From the NCBI RefSeq assembly GCF_032854445.1, contig NC_088300.1, forward strand, positions 930,001 to 994,000: DNA of 64,000 bases, in the 5' to 3' direction. The notes under the pieces are model-generated. The model had not been told where the DNA came from. It was given only the letters and a program-made list of their open reading frames with translations, and made no database searches. Positions 41,501 through 56,500 of this stretch are shown here, piece after piece. The translations under genes were made by a program, and so were the position numbers. Origin of the DNA: Liolophura sinensis. Lineage: Eukaryota > Mollusca > Polyplacophora > Chitonida > Chitonidae. Positions within the stretch are counted from its first letter, which is position 1. Each line of letters starts with the position of its first letter.

Positions 41501-44500
41501 GAAATGTTCTTTCAGGAAACATTTCAGATGTTGGTTTGACTACTGCCACATGGGAGATACTCAGGTTTTCTCTGTGTTACACACTTGTTTTAAGAAGTAG
41601 GTTGTCTGGTTTCAGGTCAGCATGGATGACATTCTGTTGACGAAGGAAGCCGAGAACCATGAGCAGTCGCACAGCTACTTGGCGAATTTTGGAGTAGATT
41701 TCCTGCAAAAAGAAAAAAGAAAACATCAATTTTATCATGAACCATCAATTTCACACCATATATGTTTAAAACAAATTGTTAAATTAGCAAAAAGATTTAA
41801 TTTCTTATGTTGAGTGAAATAAGGCCTAACAGATACTAGGTGCTCTTTAAAAAGAAAATACTAATATATGGAATGACTCCTGAAGTGCTAGAGTTGATGT
41901 TTTCTTTTAAAACAATACTATGGACAACATACAGGTTAATTTTACAACAGATATATGTATACATTTTGCAGCTGAACACAATCTTATTCTGACATCTGAA
42001 CATAGCATTTCAAAACAACCAGTTCTGAAATATACATTTGATAAGTGTTATCTTACCAGCTATTACAATAAATCACAAACACTTGTGCAAATATTTCTTA
42101 ACATTGCATCTGCCTATTTATTTTTTTTCTCTTTTTTTATGAAATCCTAAAACTGTTACTGTTGTATTGTAAGCTTGCCCGGTGGTGCCAAATGTAAACT
42201 ACTGCAGCTGTGGGTGCTTACATATACCTCAGGGTGGGTACCTCTTAGAGTGCGTAACCTATGTGGGTGCTTACCTGAGGGTGCATAACCTATGCGGGTG
42301 CATACCTCTGTGGGTACTTACCTCTGAGGGTGCGTCCCTCTGCAGGTGCTTACCTCTGAGGGTGAGTAACCTCTGTGGGTGCATACCTCTATGGGTGCTT
42401 ACCTCTGAGGGTGGGTAACCTATGTTGGTACTTTCCTCTGAGGTTGCGTACTTCTGTGAGTGCTTCCCTGTGAGGGTGCTTACCTCTGAGGGTGCTGATG
42501 TGTCATCAGGGTAGAAGAGCTCCACCCAGTTGGGTTCACACATCAACTCAAACACCATGCAGTAATGGTCATCAAACGAAAATGTATTCTGTCAAGTGAA
42601 AAAACACAACTGCTTTAACAATAAATCCTCAAACTCATCAGTATAAAACATTAACTTGAGAAGCCCATTACAACAGTATTCTAATTACAGCACCTCAAAC
42701 TCACCAGGCAGTAGTCTACACAATGTTCACATGTCAAAGTCAGCGAATACTTTACAGACAAGTGAACAGTCACACTCACCAGCAGTCCTAATCTACAGAC
42801 AAGTGAATGGTCACGCTCACCAGCAGGCCTAATCTACAGACAAGTGAACAGTCACAATCACCAGCAGGCCTAATCTACAGACAAGTGAACAGTCATACTC
42901 ACCACCAGGCCTTATCTACAGACAAGTGAACAGTTACACTCACCAGCAGGCCTAATCTACAGACAAGTGAACAGTCATACTCACCAGCAGTCCTAATCTA
43001 CAGACAAGTGAACAGTCACACTCACCAGCAGGCTTAATCTACAGACAAGTGAACAGTCACACTCACCAGCAGGCTTAATCTACAGACAAGTGAACAGTCA
43101 CAATCACCAGCAGGCCTAATCTACAGACAAGTGAACAGTCACACTCACCAGCAGGCTTAATCTACAAACAAGTGAATGGTCAAACTCACCAGCAGTCCTA
43201 ATCTACACACAAGTAAATGGTCACACTCACCACCAGGCCTAATCTACAGACAAGTGAACAGTCATGCTCACCAGCAGGCTTAATCTACACACAAGTGAAT
43301 GGTCACGCTCATCAGCAGACCTAATCTACAAACAAGTGAATGGTCACGCTCACCAGCAGGCCTAATCTACAGACAAGTGAAGAGTAAGACTCACCAGCAG
43401 GCCTAATCTAGAGACAAGTGAACAGTCACGCTCATCAGCAGGCCTAATCTACAGACAAGTGAGCAGTAAGACTCACCAGCAGGCCTAATCTACAGACAAG
43501 TGAAGAGTAAGACTCACCAGCCGGCCTAATCTACAGACAAGTGAGCAGTCACGCTCACCAGCAGGCCTAATCTACAGACAAGTGAAGAGTAAGACTCACC
43601 AGCCGGCCTAATCTACAGACAAATGAAGAGTAAGACTCACCAGCAGGCCTAATCTACAGACAAGTGAGCAGTCACGCTCACCAGCAGGCCTAATCTACAG
43701 ACAAGTGAAGAGTAAGACTCACCAGCCGGCCTAATCTACAGACAAGTGAGCAGTAAGACTCACCAGCAGGCCTAATCTACAGACAAGTGAACAAACAACT
43801 TAGCAGTGATTTACAGAACATATGACCACAGAAGTAACCTACATGTACATTTGTTTATTTGATTGGCATTTTACGTTGTACTAAAGGATATGTCACTTAT
43901 ACAACAGCGCTCAGCATTCTGGTGGGAGGAAACCTGGCAGAGCCCAGGGGAAGCCCATAACCATCAGCAGGTTGCTGGCAGACTTTCCCATGTACAGCCG
44001 GATAGAAAGCCAACATGAGCCAGACAAACTCACAGCAACCACATTGGTGAGAGGCTTGAGTCGCCTCACCTACATGTACAGCTACATACGATCACATGTG
44101 TTCAATCACACTCACCAGTAATCTGCAGACATGTGAACAACCACACTCACCAGTACTCTACAGACATGAAAAAGCACACTCACCAGTACTCTACAGACAT
44201 GTGAACAATCACACTCATCAGTACTGCACGAACATGTGGACAATCACACTCACTAGTATTCTATAAACGTGAACAATCACACTCACAACAACTCTGAAGA
44301 AATGTGGACAACCACACTCACCAGTACTGAACAGATGTGGACAATCACACTCACCACTACTAAACAGACATGTGCACAATCACACTCACCAGTACTGAAC
44401 AGACGTGAACAATCACACTCACCAGTACTGAACAGACATGTGAACAATCACACTCACCAGTATTCTACAGACATGTGAAAAACCTCACTCACCAGTATTC

Positions 44501-47500
44501 TACAGACATGTGAAAAACCTCACTCACTAGTATTCTACAGACATGTGAACAACCACACTGACCAGTAACCTGCACACATGTGAGACACCAAATGGGTCAG
44601 CTGCCCTCAGCCTGAGACAACAGTCAGTCTCCTGGTAACCCAACCGGTAGAAGTGTGAGTGCAGGATCTTAATCGCCACAGCCTTGTTACCATTAAACAT
44701 GTCCTGAAGGAGTAAAGACCAGTGTCAGCATACATGGAAGCTTACAGATAAATTATCCGTATTATTAGATTGATGCTTACAATGATTGATCAGTAAGCAT
44801 AATGAAAGATCACTTTAGGCAGAAGAAAGATACATGTACATCTACATATAATTAAATGTGATGTCATAAAATGTGTTTATTATAAAGTAGCTGCAAAAGG
44901 ACATTGCAAGAAACCCTCCTTTTTATTAAGCTTAATAAAGACACCAAACAGGGTTTTTTCCCTTCACATACAAACACCAACATTATACACAAATCAAATA
45001 ATGGACTTTGTTAACTTGATTTCCAAGTTTTTAAAAAGTCAAAATCTGAAATGAAAGTTCACCTGTGCCCTGATGACCACAGCTGACTGCCCTGTCCCTA
45101 GCACTTCCACAAACCTGTACCGGAGGGCCAGAATGCACTGTCCATCATTCACATCAAAACAACCATAAACGTCTGTGTAGCAACCATAGTCTGAAGGTAG
45201 ACAAACACATCAACACAGCCATTAACATTTGTGTAATAGCCATCATCTGAGGGTAGACAAACACATCAAAACAGCCATTAACATTTGTGTAGTAGCCATC
45301 ATCTGAGGGTAGACAAACACATCAAAACAGCCATTAACATTTGTGTAGTAGCCATCATCTGAGGGTAGACAAACACATCAAAACAGCCACTAACATGTGC
45401 ATGACAGGTATACATGTACACATCAAAACAGCCATTAACATTTGTGTAGTAGCCATCATCTGAGGGTAGACAAACACATCAAAACAGCCATTAACATTTG
45501 TGTAGTAGCCATCATCTAAGGGTAGACAAACACATCAAAACAGCCATTAACATTTGTGTAGTAGCCATCATCTGAGGGTAGACAAATACATCAAAACAGC
45601 CACTAACATGTGCATGACATGTATACATGTACACATCAAAACAGCCATTAACATTTGTGTAGTAGCCATCATCTGAGGGTAGACAAACACATCAAAACAG
45701 CCATTAACATTTGTGTAGTAGCCATCATCTGAGGGTAGACAAACACATCAAAACAGCCATTAACATTTGTGTAGTAGCAATCATCTGAGGGTAGACAAAC
45801 ACATCAAAACAGCCACTAACATGTGCATGACAGGTATACATGTACACATCAAAACAGCCATTAACATTTGTGTAGTAGCCATCACCTGAGGGTAGACAAA
45901 CACATCAAAACAGCCACTAACATGTGCATGACAGGTATACATGTACACATCAAAACAGCCATTAACATTTGTGTAGTAGCCATCACCTGAGGGTAGACAA
46001 ACACATCAAAACAGCCATTAACATTTGTGTAGCATCATCTGAGGGTAGATGTAGTTCACATGGGACGATTTGCCTTGGACTGTTACATGTAGTTCACATG
46101 GGACGATTTGCCTTGGACCACTATATGTAGCTCACATGGGACGGTTTGCCTTGGATCGCTACATGTAGTTCACATGGGACGATTTGCCTTGAATTGCTAC
46201 ATGTAGTTCACATGGGACGATTTGCCTTGGGACGATTTGCCTTGAATCGCTACATGTAGTTCACATGGGACGATTTGCCTTGGATCGCTACATGTAGTTC
46301 ACATGGGACGATTTGCCTTGAATTGCTACATGTAGTTCACATGGGACGATTTGCCTTGAATCGCTACATGTAGTTCACATGGGACGATTTGCCTTGGATC
46401 GCTACATGTAGTTCACATGGGACGATTTGCCTTGAATCGCTATATGTAGTTCACATGGGACGATTTGCCTTGGGACGATTTGCCTTGAATCGCTACATGT
46501 AGTTCACATGGGACGATTTGCCTTGGACCGCTATATACCTTGGACCGCTTGTTCACAAAGCAGTCCAAAGCTATAAACTCTTGTTCTTTCCTTCATTACG
46601 TCACAATTACTGGTGTGTCTGCTCATATAACATGTAGGTACATGTGTAGTACACAAGCACTGCAGCATCACAGAAGAAACCAATGTGCTCTATTGTGCCT
46701 GGACCCTTTACTATAGCCAAGTCTCCAAGTCTGCCATTTCTTACAAATATATTATGACAGTCCGGTTTATGGGCAGAGGAACTGTCTATAGGACACTATG
46801 GAATATTAAACACTGACTCAACACAGCAGCTACACAAGTGTGGCTCTGATCTGTTTTCCAATCATATTCCCCACGGTCATCAAATTAATAATTAATAAGT
46901 GAAATCTTACAGCATGTAGTAAAGGTAAATTACCAAGCATAAAATGTAGGTATCCTGAATTAACTGTGGTATTTTTGAATTATTCCAATACCCCGTCTGG
47001 ACACTCATTGTGATTTGTGAAATCTGCCATTAGGTGCTGAGTTGAAAAAAAAAATCCACCTAAAATATGCTACTGACAAAGTCCAACAATTGGTTTTAAA
47101 CTGAATAAAAATGCCAAAAACTAAACATAAATCCATACTTTTAACTCTGCAGTAAACGTAATGGTTTTACATTAAAGCAATCAAGAAAGAAAAAAGAAAT
47201 ACAAATGACCCTTAATAGCTGTGTTCAAATGGGGGAAAAAATGCAATGTTAGATATTCATACAATGTCAACCAAGATATTGCCAGAAGCAGGGTAATTAT
47301 ACACATTACGCATTAGCTGCCCAATAAACCACAGAAAAACTGAAAGGTCAGACCAGAGAGGGGTTCTAGTTAGGCTTTCTCTGGGTCCTATCAGCTCACA
47401 CGAGAAGCTCATATCCCCATAAGGTCTTCAAGGATTATCCCCACATAGTTAACCTCAAAAACCAAATCTGGGTTAAATATGCGCACAATGAGAATCGATG

Positions 47501-50500
47501 GTTAACAAAAACTGGCTCTTGGCCTGCCGACACCTCCCTCTCCCCAGTGATACCCCAGAGCTGTCGCCCAAAGGGATTCTGGCCAGTTTTAATCATGAAT
47601 GAGTCACAAAAAAATGAAGGAAAACGTTTAGGAATGAACAGCGATCCAAAATGTCTGCTGGAGATGAATGGGCTTACTCATTCAGTGTACTGTCACAGGA
47701 CAAAAACCTGCAGTATTTGGAATGCAAAAAAAAAAAGAATAATGTAATTGTCTCGAGCATGAGTTCCATTAAGAGGATTGACAAGGGTGTTGAATTACAC
47801 CCGCAGCCGGCTGTCTCTGATTCGGGGCAGGGATGCTGCTTCTCACAATGTCAACATGCTCAATAAACACAGGCTAAAAATAGTATGAAAAGTGACACCA
47901 ACACAGCAAGACTTTCTGCCAAATTCCTAATTCTCCACAAATCTTCATCATCTCCAAGAATCAATTCCTTTCCTCATGACAAACTTCTCTAACACTGTCA
48001 AATCTAATACTTTGGTACGAAAGTCTGCTACAACTTTTTAAGGGTGCGAAAAAAAAGGGTAAGGAGAAGTGACGATTTTCATGAGGAGCAGCATGGCACA
48101 ATTACACTATACGTAAATAACAGGCCAGGATCAGCACGGCACAAATACCCTACATGTAAACAACACGCCAGGATCAGCACGGCATAAATACCCTACATGT
48201 AAACAACAGGCCAGGATCAGCACGGCACAAATACAGTACATGTAAACAACAGGCCAGGATCAGCACGGCACAAATACAGTACATGTAAACAACACGCCAG
48301 GATCAGCACGGCACAAATACAGTACATGTAAACAACACGCCAGGATCAGCACGGTACAAATACAGTACATGTAAACAACACGCCAGGATCAGCACGGTAC
48401 AAATACAGTACATGTAAAAAACACACCAGAATCAGCACGGCACAAATACAGTACATGTAAACAACACGCCAGGATCAGCACGGCACAAATACAGTACATG
48501 TAAACAACACACCAGAATCAGCACGGCACAAATACCCTACATGTGAACAACATGCCAGAATCAGCACGGCACAAATACAGTACATGTAAACAACACACCA
48601 GAATCAGCACGGCACAAATACCCTACATGTAAACAACACGCCAGGATCAGCACGGCACAAATACAGTACATGTAAACAACACACCAGGATCAGCACGGCA
48701 CAAATACAGTACATGTAAAAAACACACCAGAATCAGCACGGCACAAATACCCTACATGTAAACAACACACCAGGATCAGCACGGCACAAATACAGTACAT
48801 GTAAACAACACGCCAGAATCAGCACGGCACAAATACAGCACATGTAAACAACAGGCCAGAATCAGCACGGCACAAATACAGCACATGTAAACAACACGCC
48901 AGGATCAGCACGGCACAAATACAGTACATGTAAACAACACACCAGGATCAGCACGACACAAATACAGTACATGTAAACAACACACCAGAATCAGCATGGC
49001 ACAAATACAGTACATGTAAACAACACACCAGGATCAGCATGGCACAAATACCCTACATGTAAACAACACGCCAGGATCAGCACGGCACAAATACCCTACA
49101 TTTAAACAACACGCCAGAATCAGCACAGCACAAATACAGCACATGTAAACAACACGCCAGAATCAGCACGGCACAAATACAGTACATGTAAACAACACGC
49201 CAGGATCAGCACGGCACAAATACAGTACATGTAAACAACAAGCCAGGATCATGACGGCACAAATACAGCACATGTAAACAACAGGCCAGAATCAGCACGG
49301 CACAAATACAGTACATGTAAACAACACACCAGGATCAGCACAGCACAAATACAGTACATGTAAACAACACGCCAGAATCAGCACGGCACAAATACAGCAC
49401 ATGTAAACAACAGGCCAGAATGAGCACGGCACAAATACAGTACATGTAAACAACACACCAGGATCAGCACGGCACAAATACAGTACATGTAAACAACACG
49501 CCAGAATCAGCACGGCACAAATACAGCACATGTAAACAACAGGCCAGAATCAGCACGGCACAAATACAGTACATGTAAACAACACGCCAGGATCAGCACG
49601 GCACAAATACAGTACATGTAAACAACAGGCCAGGATCAGCACGGCACAAATACAGTACATGTAAACAACACGCCAGAATCAGCACGGCACAAATACCGTA
49701 CATTTAAACAACACGCCAGGATCAGCACGGCACAAATACAGTACATGTAAACAACAGGCCAGGATCAGCACGGCACAAATATAGTACATGTAAATAACAA
49801 GCCAGGATCATGACGGCACAAATACAGCACATGTAAACAACACACCAGGATCAGCACGGCACAAATACAGCACATGTAAACAACAGGCCAGAATCAGCAC
49901 GGCACAAATACAGTACATGTAAACAACACGCCAGGATCAGCACGGCACAAATACAGTACATGTAAACAACACGCCAGAATCAGCACGGCACAAATATAGT
50001 ACATGTAAATAACAAGCCAGGATCATGACGGCACAAATACAGCACATGTAAACAACACACCAGGATCAGCACGGCACAAATACAGTACATGTAAACAACA
50101 GGCCAGAATCAGCACGGCACAAATACAGCACATGTAAACAACACGCCAGGATCAGCACGGCACAAATACAGTACATGTAAACAACACACCAGGATCAGCA
50201 CGGCACAAATACAGCACATGTAAACAACACGCCAGGATCAGCACGGCACAATACAGTACATGTAAACAACACACCAGAATCAGCACGGCACAAATACAAT
50301 ACATGTAAACAACAGGCCAGGATCAGCACGGCACAAATACAGCACATGTAAATGACAAGCCAGGATCATGACGGCACAAATACAGCACATGTAAACAACA
50401 GGCCAGGATCAGCACGGCACAAATACAGTACATGTAAATAACAAGCCAGGATCATGACGGCACAAATACAGCACATGTAAACAACACGCCAGAATCAGCA

Positions 50501-53500
50501 CGGCACAAATACAGTACATGTAAACAACACGCCAGGATCAGCACGGTACAAATACAGCACATGTAAACAACACGCCAGGATCAGCACGGCACAATACAGT
50601 ACATGTAAACAACACACCAGAATCAGCACGGCACAAATACAGTACATGTAAACAACAGGCCAGGATCAGCACGGCACAAATACAGCACATGTAAATAACA
50701 AGCCAGGATCATGACGGCACAAATACAGCACATGTAAACAACAGGCCAGGATCAGCACGGCACAAATACAGTACATGTAAATAACAAGCCAGGATCATGA
50801 CGGCACAAATACAGCACATGTAAACAACACGCCAGAATCAGCACGGCACAAATACAGTACATGTAAACAACAGGCCAGGATCAGCACGGCACAAATACAG
50901 TACATGTAAATAACAAGCCAGGATCATGACGGCACAAATACAAGACATGTGAACACCACTGGGTATGTATGTTATACAGGCATCTCAACATGTACATGAA
51001 ACATGGATTTTGTATGTTATGTGAACACCACTGGGTATGTATGTTATACAGGCATCACAACATGTACATGAAACATGGATTTTGTATGTTATGTGAACAC
51101 CACTGGGTATGTATGTTATACAGGCATCACAGCATGTACATGAAACATGGAGTTTGTATGTTATGTGAACACCACTGGGTATGTATGTTATACAGGCATC
51201 ACAACATGTACATGAAACATGGAGTTTGTATGTTATGTGAACACCACTGGGTATGTATGTTATACAGGCATCTCAACATGTACATGAAACATGGAGTTTG
51301 TATGTTATGTGAACACCACTAGGTATGTATGTTACACAGTCATCACAACATGTACATGAAACATGGATTTTGTATGTTATGTGAACACCACTGGGTATGT
51401 ATGTTACAGTCATCTCAACATGTACATGAAACATGGATTTTGTATGTTATGTGAACACCACTGAGTATGTATGTTATACAGGCATCACAACATGTACATG
51501 AAACATGGAGTTTGTATGTTATGTGAACACCACTGAGTATGTATGTTATACAGGCATCACAACATGTACATGAAACACGGAGTTTGTATGTTATGTGAAC
51601 ACCACTGAGCATGTATGTTATACAGGCATCTCAACATGTACATGAAACATGGAGTTTGTATGTTAGGTGAACACCACTGAGTACGTATGTTACAGTCATC
51701 ACAACATTTACACAGGACTAAGGAATGCGAGATATCGAGTACATTAAAACATATGTTGTACATGTAGCATACATGTACATAAATAGGCCTACAGCTGCAC
51801 ATCTTTCCCCATCTTCGCAGCAAATGCTGGCGATCTTCAGCATCCTTGTCAGAGCTAACAGAAAACAAATTTTATGGATTCCTACCGCACTTTGTGAACT
51901 TCACAAGTTATTTAATTTATAACATTACAGGGTGTCGCTAAGACAGTGAAATCAAGACTGCACACACGAATGAGACACGGCACATAAAAACACACAACAT
52001 GGAATGTTTACATTGCAGGACAGCCACACATCTGAATGGAAATCAATATGACTACATGTGTACCAGTGACTGCTGGGGCTATTACATGTATTACTGTAAT
52101 GGTGAGGATAGTCCAAGCTGTACTGGCTGTTATCCTGATGGATTGGCCGAGGACTGATGGCGAGAGGAGGGTGGGGTGGGGTGGGGTGTAGTGAGCTGGG
52201 GTTATGGGTTTGTGTGCCCTGTGTAAGAAACTCTGTTCATTGATTTGATCATGCTGTGTTTGCAATAAATAGGTCAGTTCACAGGAGCAGCTGACACACT
52301 AACCCAGTTTGTGAGGACAGGAGGGTCAGGCCAGCCTGACAAACTGACACCAACCAGATCCAGGCATCACCAAGTCCCTAAGATACAACCATTACCAAAC
52401 AATCTTGCACAAACGACCCAAAACACACCCATTACCTCACAATCTTACACACAGAGACATTATCACAGAACCCCTAACACACACCCATTACCACACGATC
52501 TTACACACAAGGACATTATCATAGAACCCCTAACATACAGTCATTATCACACAATCTTACACACAAGAACATTATCACAGAACCCCTAACACACAACCAT
52601 TACCACACAATCTTACACACAGGGACATTATCATAAAACCCCTAACACACAACCATTACCACACAAACTTACACACAGGGACATTATCATAGAACCCTTA
52701 ACACACAACCATTACCTCACAATCTTACAAACAGGGACATTATCAAAGAACCCCTAACACACAACCATTACCTCAAAATCTTACACACAGGGACATTATC
52801 ATAGAACCCCTAACACACAACCATTATCTCAAAATCTTACACACAGGGACATTATCACGAACCCCTAACACACAACCATTACCTCAAAATCTTACACACA
52901 GGGACATTATCATGGAACCCCGAACACACAACCGTTAGCACATAATCTTACGTACAGGGACATTCTCATAGAACCCCTAACACACAACCATTACCTCAAA
53001 ATCTTACACACAGGGACATTATCACAGAACCTCTGACACACAACCATTACCAAACAATCTTACACACAAGGACAATATCATAAAACCCCTAACACACAAC
53101 CATTACAACACAATCTTACACACAACCATTACCAAACAATCTTACACACAAGGACAATATCATAAAACCCCTAACACACAACCATTACAACACAATCTTA
53201 CACACAGGGACATTATCATAGAACCTCTAACACACAATCATTACCACATAATCCTGCACACAGGGACATTATCATAGAACCCCTAAGACACAGCCTTTAC
53301 CACAAAATCTTACACATTAACATTGTCAGAGATCCTCTAACAGATGACCATTACCTCAAAATTTTATACACAAAAAGCGACAAACACAGAAGTTACCATC
53401 ATCAAAGAGCCACAAACACAGAAGTTGCAATTATCAAAGAGCGACAAACACAGAAGTTACCATTATCAAAGAGCTACAATCACAGAACCATTATCAAAGA

Positions 53501-56500
53501 GCCACAATCACAGAACCATTATCATAGATCCACAAACACAGAAGTTACCATTGTCAAAGAGCCACAATCACAGAACCATTATCAAAGAGCCACAAACATG
53601 AAGTTACAATTATCAAAAAGCCACAAACATGAACCATTACCACAGAGCCACAAACACAGAATCATTATCAAAGAGCCACAGACACAGAAGTTACCATTAT
53701 CAAAAAGCGACAAACACAGAAGTTATCATTATCAAAGAGCCACAAACACAGAAGTTACCATTATCAAAGAGCCACAAACACAGAACCACCATCACAGAGC
53801 TGGAAACACAAAACCCTTATCAGAGAGCAACAAACACAGAACCATTATCAAAGAGTCACAAACATAGAAGTTACCATTATCAAAGAGCCATGAACGCAGA
53901 AGTTAGAAGAGCTACAGAAGTTACCATTATCAAAGAGCCACAGAAATTACCATTATCAAAGAGCCACAAACACAGAACCATTATCACAGAGCCACAAACA
54001 CAGAATGACTGCAGGTGAATAACAAACTAACAAACAATATTCACCTACATATTCATCTAGTCTTTCATTTCACATTGAGGGGATTGCTTCCTTAAGCATT
54101 TCATAGTTAGGTTGAAGGGCAGGGTTTGTCTAAAAATTATCTGCTTTCCATATGAGGGCATTGTCTCTACTGTGAATAGGCTACATGTATGCTATAGTCA
54201 GTAGAAAATACTTGAGCTATAATACAGCCAAGCACCATTACAAGTTTACAACTCTCTACCACAGTACATGTACCTGCCTTTCAATCACTATGTAACATGA
54301 GGTGTTGGTTCAAATCCAGACTTTGACAGAAAATGTGCAGACTGTCCCGTTTTCACTGTGTGTGGGGCCGCTCTCACTGCATGTGGGGCCACTCTCACTG
54401 CGTGTGGGGCTGCTCTCACTGCGTGTGGGGCCGCTCTCACTGTGCGTGGGGCCGCTCTCACTGTGTGTGGGGCCGCTCTCACTGCATGTGGGGCAACTCT
54501 CACTGCATGTGGGGCCGCTCTCACTGTGTGTGGGGCATAATCGGTTGCAATAACTGGTCAGTGACACTCATGTGTCCATTTGCAGTGTCTAAAAATCACT
54601 GAAGATTTCTAGTCCTCCACCAATATGGTGTGCATATCATAGTCTGAAGATACTCTAAATGACCTGGAATTTCCTCCCTGACTAAGTTGTTCATTTTCCA
54701 GATTTTGAGGATTGTATTGATTTTAGAAAGATGATTTTAGGTTTGTTTGGAAGGTCAGATGATATCCTACTTGAAAAATCGAAAGTAATACTTTATAACA
54801 TTAACTTTCCTACAGAAATGCACTTTTGGATAAAAAGTTCATTTAGGGTAACTTGAAAAGGGTCAGTGGTTTACCCTAAGCACTCAGGTTTCCTGCAGCC
54901 ATAATACTGACTGCCAGGAGGAAAATTCTTCAGTATGGCATTAAACAAAAATCCAATAAATCAATCAATCTATCACAATTTAACTGCAATGCTCTTCTTG
55001 TCTGAGATTACTTTAAAAGTGTGCACATGGTTGAACGCTAAAAATACAGATCTACATACTATTTGTTTCCAAAAATCTAAAACACTAGACATGAAAAAAA
55101 ACAAAACAATTTCAAGACATTATTTCAGTTTTTAATTTCCATCAAAACTGTTCAATTAATTCCAAGCTTAAAAGCATTAAATAATAAAGAGACCATTATT
55201 TCTGTAGAGTGAATGCCTGATTGCTTGGGATAGCCTGAGGTGAGTAAAGGGTAATAATCATATCTCATGCATATGTTAATACTAGCTGTTCCCATTAGCA
55301 GAGTTGTGCTGACAGACATATTACACTGGTGATGAAGACATACACTATAAAGTAAACAGTCCCTCAGATAATTATACCCTAAACTGGAGAGAGATAGAGA
55401 GAGAAAAAGGAAGGCATCAGCTGTGGCGGTCTCCCACCTCCTGTATACAACAGAAAAGACCATGGTTATCTACGGTTATCTTGTCACAAGCCAACATGCC
55501 CTGCCAGTCAGAGCCCACATTACATAAGGTTAGGCTGAGCCAAACCAAGCTGGCCAATATCAGCACCAGGGTAACTGGGGCAGATAGGTGCAGGCTGTGT
55601 CAAAAAACCATCCAATGACCCAGTAAGCCTTTACCTATCAGATCACTTGAGCCACAAGGCCTGATGTGAATCGACCAATCGCAAGACTTGTTACATCTCG
55701 AATGTGATCTCAAGTCATTCTGACCTGATGTTACATCGGAGGCGTGAGCAGGAGAACTAAACCCTCTACTGCAGAGCATCAAGGTTAAACATGCAGTTGG
55801 TGGAGCTGTTTTATGCAGGTGACATTTATATATCCATGTAGCTTTATAAAAATAAACATCATACTGAATTACAAATACATGTGTGCAAAAATTGTCAGGG
55901 CAAGATTAACTACTGTTATGCTGAACGTACAAGAATAATGCTGTCAAAACTCAATGTAAACATATTTTATTCTACTTTGTTTACTTGTTTTTCTTTGCAC
56001 TCTAATTTTTCTCTAACATAAACACATGATTTACATGAATCTCTTAAGATGAGTAATGTTAGAAAATTAAATTACCATAAGTCTACATGTTGGTGTGAAA
56101 TGTACCCCGATTTCAACAGTGGCTGAATCAAACTAGAAAGTCACCTCCTCCCCATGTAGACTCTCCTCCCCATGCAGACTCTCCTCAACACTCCGGCTCT
56201 CTTCACCAGTCAGGCCCTCCTCACCAGTCAGACCCTCCTCCCCATGCAGACTCTCCTCACCAGTCAGACCTCTTCTCACCAGTCAGACTCTCCTCACCAC
56301 TCGGGCTCTCCTCACCAGTCAGACTCTCCTCACCAGTCAGACCCTCCTCACCAGTCAGACTCTCCTCACCACTCGGGCTCTTCTCACCAGTCAGACCTCT
56401 TCTCACCACTCGGGCTCTCCTCACCAGTCAGACTCTCCTCACCAGTCAGACCCTTCTCCCCATGCAGACTCTCCTCACCAGTCAGACCTCTTCTCACCAG

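Larger units (their letters stand above)
54010..56155. other. Mostly unique intronic sequence
   Basis: Contains the 21-bp array at 54355-54536 and a SINE tail at 54870-54962. No exon recognised; a short GA-rich stretch lies near 55387-55412. Confidence 0.4.

Noticed and set aside
42271-42558. 95-codon minus-strand frame
   Set aside because: It is kinase exon 5 read through its donor into the repeats; only 42588-42484 is called coding.
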